A stretch of DNA of 19,897 bases, from contig CAZFBE010000018.1 in assembly GCA_964517115.1 (NCBI GenBank), positions 1-19,897 of the forward strand, given 5' to 3'. Position 1 is the first letter of the stretch; the number at the start of each line of letters is the position of its first letter. This DNA comes from UBA6624 sp964517115 [NCBI: uncultured bacterium] (GTDB taxonomy: Bacteria; UBP7; UBA6624). The notes under the pieces were generated by a model. That model was not told the origin of the DNA. It worked only from the letters and a program-made list of their open reading frames with translations, and did not search any database. The position numbers and the translations under genes are program-made. Below are positions 14,392-19,897 of the stretch, piece after piece.

Positions 14392-15102
14392 TCACATTAG
14401 GCCATATGCAATCATTTTTTCAGTAGCAAAACCAGCCCACCCCTTATTGGCAAGTGGGCTTGCTGGTGAAGGATGCAATATTCGCCCAACTTTCACTTCT
14501 TTATCTTTAAAAACTTTTTTTGCCTTGGCTTCAGCATAATTACCCACCCCAATAACCCACTTACAACCAAGAACGGAAACCATCTTTAATAAAAAATTAT
14601 CACAAATTTCCTCAAGAGCAATTCTTTCAACCGTGTTGAGTTTTTCAGGAGTGATATTTTTCCCACCACTATCAAAAAAAGCTAGTGGGCAATAATTGTG
14701 AACGAAGCAATCAGAAAAAAAAGATTCAGCATCACCCCATTGAGCCTCAACCCAAGACCACAACCTGGATCCAGAAACCTCTTGCCTTTTGCAAGAAAAA
14801 CCCTGTACTGGCCTTTTTTGATGTTGTTTTTTTGGAGCATTTATATTTTTTTCTATTTTTAGAAAGTTTTTAACAGGGTCAATCGCACCAAAAGGAATTC
14901 CTGTTTGAACCATCCCCCAGGGACCCGGATTCATTCCCATAAAAAGTATCTTCTTTTTTGATTTTCCATACCTGCTTAAATAAAACTCATGAGATTCGAC
15001 TGCATATTCAAGCGGGTTATAGATTATCAAATCTTTGCTAAAACTCAAATCATTCAATCCTTTTGTCAGGGTTCTACTTTCATCAACAAGGTTTGTATTC
15101 AT
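14392..15102 (-). CDS. SMUG1-type single-strand-selective uracil-DNA glycosylase
   Basis: A 236-residue family 3 uracil-DNA glycosylase that would remove uracil and oxidised pyrimidines in base-excision repair. Motif 1 GMNPGPWGM (56-64) carries Asn58, matching the catalytic Asn of human SMUG1. QTGIPFG follows, then VQGFSCKRQEVSGSRLW, NYCPLAFF (136-143), IGVGNYAEAKA, and motif 2 HPSPASPLANKGW with His210, matching human His239. This is SMUG1 rather than Ung. The family is known from animals and a scattered minority of bacteria. Its start overlaps the end of the metallo-hydrolase gene by 4 bases, and a MazG-like pyrophosphatase lies further upstream, which suggests a shared nucleic-acid-maintenance role. 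Confidence 0.93.
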   Translation of the reverse strand: MNTNLVDESRTLTKGLNDLSFSKDLIIYNPLEYAVESHEFYLSRYGKSKKKILFMGMNPGPWGMVQTGIPFGAIDPVKNFLKIEKNINAPKKQHQKRPVQGFSCKRQEVSGSRLWSWVEAQWGDAESFFSDCFVHNYCPLAFFDSGGKNITPEKLNTVERIALEEICDNFLLKMVSVLGCKWVIGVGNYAEAKAKKVFKDKEVKVGRILHPSPASPLANKGWAGFATEKMIAYGLM

Positions 15103-15947
15103 AAAAAAATAACCTCCCCCTCTTCAGCAATGCCAAATCCGGATTTTTTTAAATTCTTATATTCTGAACTTCCCCTATCAAGCAAGGGGTTTGTATGGTT
15201 AAGGTGTATGAATTTGATTTTTCTTCTTGTTTCCTGATTTAAAAATTTAAATTCCTCGATTAGGTCTTCAACACAAGGATGGGGAATTGATTCTGGATTT
15301 CTATTCTTAAGTTCTAAACTGCTCCAGAATGTTCCGTCAAGATAAAGAACGTCAACACTGTTTAAAACCTTCAAGAAGGTATCTTTCCAGCTGGTGACAT
15401 TGTCGCAATCTGGAAAATACCCGATTTTTCTTTCTGAAGATACCAGATATCCGAAAGTATCCCCTTTTGCCCTGTGTGGGACACTGACTGCCTTGATTTG
15501 TATGTTTTTTGTTGCATCAAAAACCATATTGTCTTTTATTTCTTCAAAAGAAATGTTTTTCTTGAATTCAAATAATTCAAAATAACTTTTAATTATTTCT
15601 ATGTTTTTTTGACTTGAAAGAACATCAAAATCCCCTTGATTCAATCCTTCCTTGCTCAACCATCCAAAACCACCTATATGGCCCCAATGAGTATGTGTTA
15701 CAAAAACACCTGACAAACCTGTCCCTGAAAGGTTTGAAAGTTTATCTAGTTGATAGGGCATGTGTGGAGTTGCGTCTATAAGAAAACTCTTCTTTGCTAG
15801 GGGGTCTACAATCCCTAAACAAGAAACCTTTTCTTTTAGTTTTGAGTCCTGAAAATATCTTTTTTGTTTTGTTTCAGATGCACCAATGTGAGGATACCCC
15901 CCATCCTGCACAGTTCCCAAAACAACTACAAAAGGATTTTTTTTCAA
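15099..15947 (-). CDS. PqqB-like metallo-beta-lactamase-fold hydrolase
   Basis: A 282-residue MBL-fold protein resembling PqqB. VLGTVQDGGYPH starts the fold, FVTHTHWGHIGGFG holds the metal motif, and DCDNV, LDGTFW and FIHLNHTNPLL end it, the last two being close to PqqB. The classical HxHxDH is HTHWGH (85-90), so the aspartate for the second metal is Gly; a single-metal or altered site is likely. No other PQQ genes are nearby, so cofactor synthesis is doubtful. It is four bases after the MazG-like gene and overlaps SMUG1, so it may process a nucleotide or related metabolite. Confidence 0.83.
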   Translation of the reverse strand: MKKNPFVVVLGTVQDGGYPHIGASETKQKRYFQDSKLKEKVSCLGIVDPLAKKSFLIDATPHMPYQLDKLSNLSGTGLSGVFVTHTHWGHIGGFGWLSKEGLNQGDFDVLSSQKNIEIIKSYFELFEFKKNISFEEIKDNMVFDATKNIQIKAVSVPHRAKGDTFGYLVSSERKIGYFPDCDNVTSWKDTFLKVLNSVDVLYLDGTFWSSLELKNRNPESIPHPCVEDLIEEFKFLNQETRRKIKFIHLNHTNPLLDRGSSEYKNLKKSGFGIAEEGEVIFL

Positions 15948-15951
15948 ATGT

Positions 15952-16413
15952 TTATTCTTCTAGTTTTTTCTTCAGGATTTCTTTTATTTTTGGTTCAGGC
16001 TTCCAGTAATTGGGACCCTTTAAAACCTTCCCTCTTTCGTCATAGATGGGATTGCCATCTTGGTCGAGTTTTGAAAAATTTGACTCCATGATAACATCCA
16101 GGATTTCCTCCATGGGGAGGCCCCAGCTTTGGGCTTGAGTGAAGCAGTAAACAACAATGTCACCAAGCCAATCAGATACTGCGGTAAGTATCTCAAGCTT
16201 TTCCTCTTCTGAGAGATTTTTTGACTCATTGATGTTTTTGTACATCTTGAAAATATCCCCTGCCTCATCCACCTCTTCAGCAATAATGTTTTGGAACCCC
16301 TTAAGTGTTCCCAATTCACGGACATTTGGCTTGGATGGCATGTCCAACTTGTACATTGAGTTGAACTTCCTTATGTCGTCTATAAATTTTCTGGAAACCA
16401 CTTTATTTTTCAC
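15952..16413 (-). CDS. MazG-like all-alpha NTP pyrophosphatase
   Basis: A 153-residue protein with the helical MazG/dUTPase-type fold. The metal motif AEEVDEAGD (45-53) gives the EExxE acidic cluster and DWLGDIVVYC (81-90) the second. SNFSKLDQDGNPIYDERGKVLKG is the tail typical of the MazG-like nucleotide pyrophosphohydrolases related to PRA-PH. It should hydrolyse a (d)NTP to (d)NMP and pyrophosphate, cleaning the pool; the substrate is not determined. It follows the tiny membrane peptide gene (11-base overlap) and precedes the metallo-hydrolase by four bases. Confidence 0.85.
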   Translation of the reverse strand: MKNKVVSRKFIDDIRKFNSMYKLDMPSKPNVRELGTLKGFQNIIAEEVDEAGDIFKMYKNINESKNLSEEEKLEILTAVSDWLGDIVVYCFTQAQSWGLPMEEILDVIMESNFSKLDQDGNPIYDERGKVLKGPNYWKPEPKIKEILKKKLEE

Positions 16414-16555
16414 CTTTCAATGAAGTCAAAGAAGCAACTAGGAAAACTGCTCCAAGGGCTGCTTGTTCAGTGAGGAAAAAAATCATAGCCAGAACAAGCA
16501 TCCCTGTATTGACATCTTTTTTTGTAAAGCCTTCTTTTTTCTTTTTCGTAATCAA
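16403..16555 (-). CDS. Tiny membrane peptide with non-ATG start
   Basis: A frame of about 50 residues lies between the DoxX-like gene and the MazG-like gene. It has a Lys-rich start (ITKKKKEGFTKKDV), then about 30 hydrophobic residues from MLVLAMIFFLTEQAALGAVFLVASL to the end. A strong GGAGG ends at 16557, just inside the DoxX-like gene, yet no ATG follows it. TTG at 16555 (only one base away) or ATT at 16552 could start it. An ATG at 16501 would give only 32 residues, with no ribosome site. The 5' overlap with the DoxX-like stop and the 11-base overlap with the next gene support a real coupled gene. Confidence 0.45.
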   Translation of the reverse strand: MITKKKKEGFTKKDVNTGMLVLAMIFFLTEQAALGAVFLVASLTSLKGEK

Positions 16556-17145
16556 GCCTCCTTTGAAGAACAACAGTCTTCCCCGTTTCCACAACAACAA
16601 CCGCCACTGCCAGAATAAAGTTTTTTAGCAATATTAGACAATGGGCACCAACCACCTGAAGATACGTATATTGCCCAAGAAAGAGCGAAGAGCAGGAGTT
16701 GGTATTCCCAACCTCCCCCCATTGAGTACCCTGCATTGAAGTGAACCTTGAAAATTGCCCCTAACATAATTGCCATAAGCCCCAAGGCTCCCCACATTCT
16801 CAACTTTTTTGGACCAACAATCATTGCTAATGCTCCACCAACTTCAATCAGGCCAACAACAAACATGAAAAGATCCCCTGATGGGCCAGCAAGAACCTTG
16901 CCAATTCCATGTTTTACAAAAACAATTGCCAAAATTCCTCTTGAAAGAATTTCAAGCATTGGTATATTTCTTTCTGAAACATTATTCCATGCCTTTGAAA
17001 CAAGAAGCCATGTTGTTGACCATAGGGCAACAACTATTGAAAAGAAGTTCCACCAAGGGCCTCCTTGCTCAACTTGCGCATGGCCATAAACATGAAGCCA
17101 CATCACAAATAAAAATACTGCTAAACTGATAATTGGATTTTTCAT
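16552..17145 (-). CDS. DoxX-like membrane protein with Cys-rich tail
   Basis: A 197-residue multi-pass membrane protein with about five hydrophobic segments. SRGILAIVFVKHGIGKV followed by a second helix starting FVVGLIEVGGALAMIVG is the DoxX/DoxD pattern. The ending KVHFNAGYSMGGGWEY also fits the family, whose members are often linked to quinone, sulfur or redox-related processes. The start has GGGGGA five bases upstream. Residues 179-192 form a Gly/Cys tail with five cysteines (183-185, 191, 192) on the presumed cytoplasmic end, which could bind a metal or serve as a redox site. It begins nine bases after the DUF885 gene. Confidence 0.75.
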   Translation of the reverse strand: MKNPIISLAVFLFVMWLHVYGHAQVEQGGPWWNFFSIVVALWSTTWLLVSKAWNNVSERNIPMLEILSRGILAIVFVKHGIGKVLAGPSGDLFMFVVGLIEVGGALAMIVGPKKLRMWGALGLMAIMLGAIFKVHFNAGYSMGGGWEYQLLLFALSWAIYVSSGGWCPLSNIAKKLYSGSGGCCCGNGEDCCSSKEA

Positions 17146-17154
17146 ACATTCCCC

Positions 17155-18858
17155 CTAGTCATAAAATCGCCATCTTGGCTCGTAACTTCTATCAAGATCA
17201 ACTTCTGACAATGAAGCTCTCACCATCTCAATTGGTATGGAATTAACCGAGAGCACCTGGTCATGAAAGTCTCTTTCACTCATCCCCCCTTCTGTAACAA
17301 GGGATTTATGCAAACCCCTGATTTGAATTCCCCCCAACATGTATCCACACTGGTACAAAGGCCCATAACTTCCATCAATATATCTTCTCACTTCACTTGT
17401 AGCATTGTTTTTCTCATGTCCAACCTGATCTACAAGAAAATCAATCATCTCCTCTGGATTCATTTGTTCAAGATGGTATTTGATTGTGACTATTATTCTG
17501 GCTGCACGATGCATTCTCCAAAACAACATCCCCATTTTGTCTTCTGGAGTGTTTGCCCAGCCTAAATCAAAATACCTGAACTCCCAGTAGAGTGCCCAGC
17601 CTTCTACATAAAACGGGGTGTAAAACATTCTCCTGTGGGTGTTCTCTCTTGCCGCTATGAAGCTTTGAAGGTGATGCCCCGGAATTAATTCATGAGGAGT
17701 TACATTTCTAGAAAAATGCATATTATTCCCTCTCATGCTTTGAAGTTTTGTATTATGGTCCATTTCAGATGTTGAAAATGCGACCCCCATTGACTGCCCA
17801 CTGTAATAAGCAAATGGGAAATACTTCTGGGAGTTTGCATTAATCATCTCAAACCTCCAAAACTCCTCAGCAAGTTTTGGAATTGTGACCAAGTCTCGAT
17901 CCTTTAAGAACTTGAGCGACTCTCTCATTTGGTCTGCAGCCAAATCATCTTGCTCTCCTGGTTCAACATATCTATTTTTTACATACTCAAGAGCATCATG
18001 CCTATTTTCAAAACCTAGATCATGTGCTGCTTTTTCCATTTCCTCTTCACACCACCTAAATTCATTGTTTGCAATTTCTAAAATCTCTTCTGGAGAATAG
18101 GCGATCATTTCATAGCTCAATTCTGATAACAGCTTTTCTCTACCAATTGGAGTTCCGATTATTGGATCATCATCCCCTCCTCTCTGTTTTGCAATTTCTC
18201 TTTTTAGATATGAGGAAAAGTCTGTTAATGCCTGATTGGTTTTTTTGTATTGCTCTTCAACCCACCAATCAAACTCGGGGTCAAATCCATGGTAATAATT
18301 AAACCAATTAGAAAGGCTGGCTTTCAGTTGGTTTAGTTTTTTTGAGGAATTGTTTGCAAAAACTGGATCTAGCTTCTCTTTTGAGTTAACAAGTTCCTCT
18401 TTCTTAGCATGAATAGATTCTTCTACATTCATCAAAATTTCAGCAGCTTTCTTTGGGTCGACCTGCCTCAATGCTCTTCTTTCCTCTTCAAGGAAAAGAA
18501 TCTCCTTTACAAAAGGAAAATTCTCTTTTGTTTTTCTGTTTTCTTCTTTTTTGAAATTTATACCCTCTAGTTCATGTGCGATGTAATTTTTCAAGAGAAT
18601 GAAATCAATTTTTTCAGATTTTTCAAGAGAATCAAAATCAATTAAATCCATTTGATCCTGCCATCTGTCTTGAAATTCCGCGAATCTTTCAAGATAAAAA
18701 TCACTTAAAACAAGGTTGTGGAAACGAATCAGGTCATTCTTGTCTGTTTCGTATGTTTCCAAAAAAGAAACCATTTCAACATCCGCGTTTTCCCCTTTAG
18801 ACAAAAAGGAATCTATCGGGTTGTAAAAACCAAATAAAAGAACTAAAAAAATAATCAT
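17155..18858 (-). CDS. DUF885-family zinc metallopeptidase-like protein
   Basis: A 567-residue protein of the DUF885 family. The zinc motif is HELIPGHHLQ (389-398), and the third ligand is probably Glu419 in VEGWALYWEF. RRYIDGSYGPLYQCGYMLGG is the conserved C-terminal block. These proteins are gluzincin-like, and some members act as carboxypeptidases or as peptidases on modified peptides; the substrate here is unknown. The N-terminus (IIFLVLLFGF) is a short hydrophobic anchor or signal, unusual in lacking a basic n-region. The rest of the N-terminal half is charged helix. It starts 14 bases after tRNA-Ser(UGA) with no clear ribosome site, so it may be transcribed with the tRNA. Confidence 0.87.
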   Translation of the reverse strand: MIIFLVLLFGFYNPIDSFLSKGENADVEMVSFLETYETDKNDLIRFHNLVLSDFYLERFAEFQDRWQDQMDLIDFDSLEKSEKIDFILLKNYIAHELEGINFKKEENRKTKENFPFVKEILFLEEERRALRQVDPKKAAEILMNVEESIHAKKEELVNSKEKLDPVFANNSSKKLNQLKASLSNWFNYYHGFDPEFDWWVEEQYKKTNQALTDFSSYLKREIAKQRGGDDDPIIGTPIGREKLLSELSYEMIAYSPEEILEIANNEFRWCEEEMEKAAHDLGFENRHDALEYVKNRYVEPGEQDDLAADQMRESLKFLKDRDLVTIPKLAEEFWRFEMINANSQKYFPFAYYSGQSMGVAFSTSEMDHNTKLQSMRGNNMHFSRNVTPHELIPGHHLQSFIAARENTHRRMFYTPFYVEGWALYWEFRYFDLGWANTPEDKMGMLFWRMHRAARIIVTIKYHLEQMNPEEMIDFLVDQVGHEKNNATSEVRRYIDGSYGPLYQCGYMLGGIQIRGLHKSLVTEGGMSERDFHDQVLSVNSIPIEMVRASLSEVDLDRSYEPRWRFYD

Positions 18859-18872
18859 GTTTTTAATCTCAA

Positions 18873-18962
18873 CGGAGGGTGAGGGATTCGAACCCCCGAG
18901 ACAGGGGTTACCCGCCTAACGGTTTTCAAGACCGCCGCCTTCGTCCACTCGGCCAACCCTCC
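18873..18962 (-). tRNA. tRNA-Ser (anticodon UGA)
   Basis: On the minus strand, acceptor GGAGGGT pairs with ACCCTCC and the discriminator is G at 18873. The anticodon arm GCGGT-CTTGAAA-ACCGT displays TGA. The long variable arm (GGCGGGTAACCCCTGT) and the T-loop TTCGAAT mark a serine tRNA of 90 nt. CCA is not encoded. It reads UCA, UCG and UCU codons. It is followed 14 bases later by the DUF885 gene. Confidence 0.96.
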
Positions 18963-19013
18963 TGATATGGGAATTATCCCACAGTTATTTAAAAAGTATA
19001 TACTTTTAAAAAG

Positions 19014-19292
19014 CTACTCTTCGAGCGCTTCTCCATCATCTTGTGATTCTGGAACAAAGCTTTTACTCAAATCAAAATGATCTTTACACCCGTCCAAAGC
19101 GTTAAAGAATTTACTCATATCTTCTTCATAGATAAAAACTGAAAAACGATCAACCCTGCCTTCCTCTTTTCTTTTTTCAGTAATCTTCAAGTACTTGTCA
19201 CCTGTTGATGTTTTTTTAACATCCACATAATAGGTTCTCCTACCAGCAAAAAATTTCTCTGTATGCACTTCGTTATGATGATTGTTGTTCAT
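19014..19292 (-). CDS. Bacterial Pur-alpha-like nucleic-acid-binding protein
   Basis: A 92-residue protein with one PUR repeat (DUF3276-like). The segment FFAGRRTYYVDVKKTSTGDKYLKITEKRK, split by strands, plus RFSVFIYEEDMSKFFNAL matches the bacterial Pur-alpha fold, which dimerises to bind single-stranded DNA or RNA. Known cases are from Bacteroidetes and the Borrelia BpuR protein, a post-transcriptional regulator. I set the start at 19292 because GGGAGG lies four bases upstream; an in-frame ATG at 19313 would add seven residues. The last 20 residues are acidic and disordered. Standing alone with a good ribosome site, it is probably well expressed. Confidence 0.83.
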   Translation of the reverse strand: MNNNHHNEVHTEKFFAGRRTYYVDVKKTSTGDKYLKITEKRKEEGRVDRFSVFIYEEDMSKFFNALDGCKDHFDLSKSFVPESQDDGEALEE

Positions 19293-19337
19293 CGAGCCTC
19301 CCTTTCTAATCAAAAAATTTGAAAGAGAAATTGTAAT

Positions 19338-19897
19338 TCAAATAATGATTTCAATTATCTTCTCAGTGTCGGAAAGATCCTGCACTAAAACATCTGGTTT
19401 GGAATCAATGAGCCTTTGCTTTATCTTCTCATTGTGGCATCCAGTCATTACAGCAAGACATTTGGCATTGTTTGCATGAGCTGTCTCGACGTCTCTATAT
19501 GTATCTCCAATAATCCAAACATTACCAGTCTCTTCCCAGCCATTTTCTTTTGCCCTTTCCAAAGCTATAGGAACCAAGGCTTCACGAGTGGATGCATCAT
19601 CCGCCCATGCCCCCCATTCAAAACAATCGTTCAAGTTATAAAAATCTAACTTCATTCTCCCTGTTTTTTCCCAATTGCCTGTTAGCAAGCCGTAGGAAAT
19701 TTTCATTTTGTCTAATTTTTTCAACAATGGGAAAATGCCCGGCATTACGCTACCCTTGCATTTTTCTAACGATCTGGGCATTCTTTTTTCAACGTGGGAT
19801 CTGAAAGTTTTTAAATTTTCTTCATTTGGGGTTTCCCCAGCGCCAGAAATCCAAGCTCTCGCATTCTCGGAATCCAGCCCTCCAGAAAAATCAACAG
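19338..19897 (-). CDS. HAD-superfamily phosphatase, N-terminus cut by window edge
   Basis: The frame is open to the right edge and continues beyond it, so the start and the motif I DxDxT are missing. About 185 residues are visible. Motif II is in ISYGLLTGNWEK, and motif IV is IIGDTYRDVETA. The block LTGNWEKTGRMKLDFYNL with WADDASTREALVPIALERA is typical of phosphoglycolate-phosphatase-like HAD enzymes. The substrate is unknown. An internal ATG at 19781 gives 147 residues but is not the start, because homologous-looking sequence continues upstream of it. It ends 45 bases before the Pur-alpha-like gene. Confidence 0.8.
   Translation of the reverse strand, partial: VDFSGGLDSENARAWISGAGETPNEENLKTFRSHVEKRMPRSLEKCKGSVMPGIFPLLKKLDKMKISYGLLTGNWEKTGRMKLDFYNLNDCFEWGAWADDASTREALVPIALERAKENGWEETGNVWIIGDTYRDVETAHANNAKCLAVMTGCHNEKIKQRLIDSKPDVLVQDLSDTEKIIEIII

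Noticed and set aside
14291-14539. Plus-strand frame spanning the end of the phosphatase and the SMUG1 gene
   Set aside because: It runs antisense through the conserved SMUG1 HPSPASP motif and has no supporting start signals.
18991-19010. Palindrome AAAAGTATATACTTTT between tRNA-Ser(UGA) and the Pur-alpha-like gene
   Set aside because: It is A/T-rich and short; it may act as a weak terminator or promoter part, but nothing decides between these and chance.
1-19897. CRISPR arrays, insertion sequences, integrase or attachment sites
   Set aside because: No spaced direct repeats, transposase-like frames or tRNA-adjacent duplicated ends were seen; repeats between tRNAs are explained by shared serine tRNA sequence.

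Overview
The window is a gene-dense, AT-rich stretch of a diderm (Gram-negative type) bacterium. An outer membrane with lipid A is implied by lpxC, and a sugar-modified envelope by an RmlD-type reductase, a WecB-type epimerase and a DegT-type aminotransferase. Genes are packed with 1-11 nt overlaps, little intergenic DNA and several very small membrane-protein genes, which looks like a streamlined, probably aquatic genome. A bacterial Pur-alpha-like protein (best known from Bacteroidetes and spirochaetes) and a SMUG1-type uracil-DNA glycosylase hint at an uncultured lineage outside the familiar Proteobacteria. I cannot name the phylum from this sequence. I see no transposase, integrase, phage structural gene, CRISPR array or rRNA.

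Layout, left. A truncated lipoprotein gene and an rmlD-like gene run leftward. Divergent from them, a rightward chain encodes a two-helix membrane protein, LpxC, a 55-residue basic membrane peptide, PurE and a DUF151 (bifunctional nuclease-type) protein. Next come tRNA-Ser(GCU), a leftward ferredoxin and flavin-reductase pair, tRNA-Ser(GGA) and a YqgE/AlgH-family gene.

Middle. A tightly overlapped folate cluster (pteridine-reductase-like SDR, FolB, FolK) converges on a FmdB-type zinc ribbon. It is followed by wecB, a DegT-family aminotransferase and a cstA-family transporter, closely spaced and partly overlapping. On the other strand an overlapping trio encodes an adenylylsulfate-kinase-like protein, an HxGH nucleotidyltransferase and a small sulfotransferase; I read it as a compact sulfation cassette, and it is the best candidate for a little-described system here. 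A strong hairpin terminator separates the cassette from an unrecognised, well-expressed-looking membrane-anchored helical protein.

Right. A secreted PhoD-type phosphatase with an extra C-terminal domain converges on a long leftward chain. In transcription order this is tRNA-Ser(UGA), a DUF885 metallopeptidase, a DoxX-like membrane protein with a cysteine-rich tail, a tiny membrane peptide, a MazG-like NTP pyrophosphatase, a PqqB-like metallo-hydrolase and SMUG1. The last four suggest nucleotide-pool cleaning coupled to uracil repair, which is inference from proximity. The window ends with a Pur-alpha-like gene and a truncated HAD phosphatase. No gene-free stretch exceeds about 120 bases; the longest, 12826-12945, is the divergent promoter region in front of the helical protein and the phosphatase.
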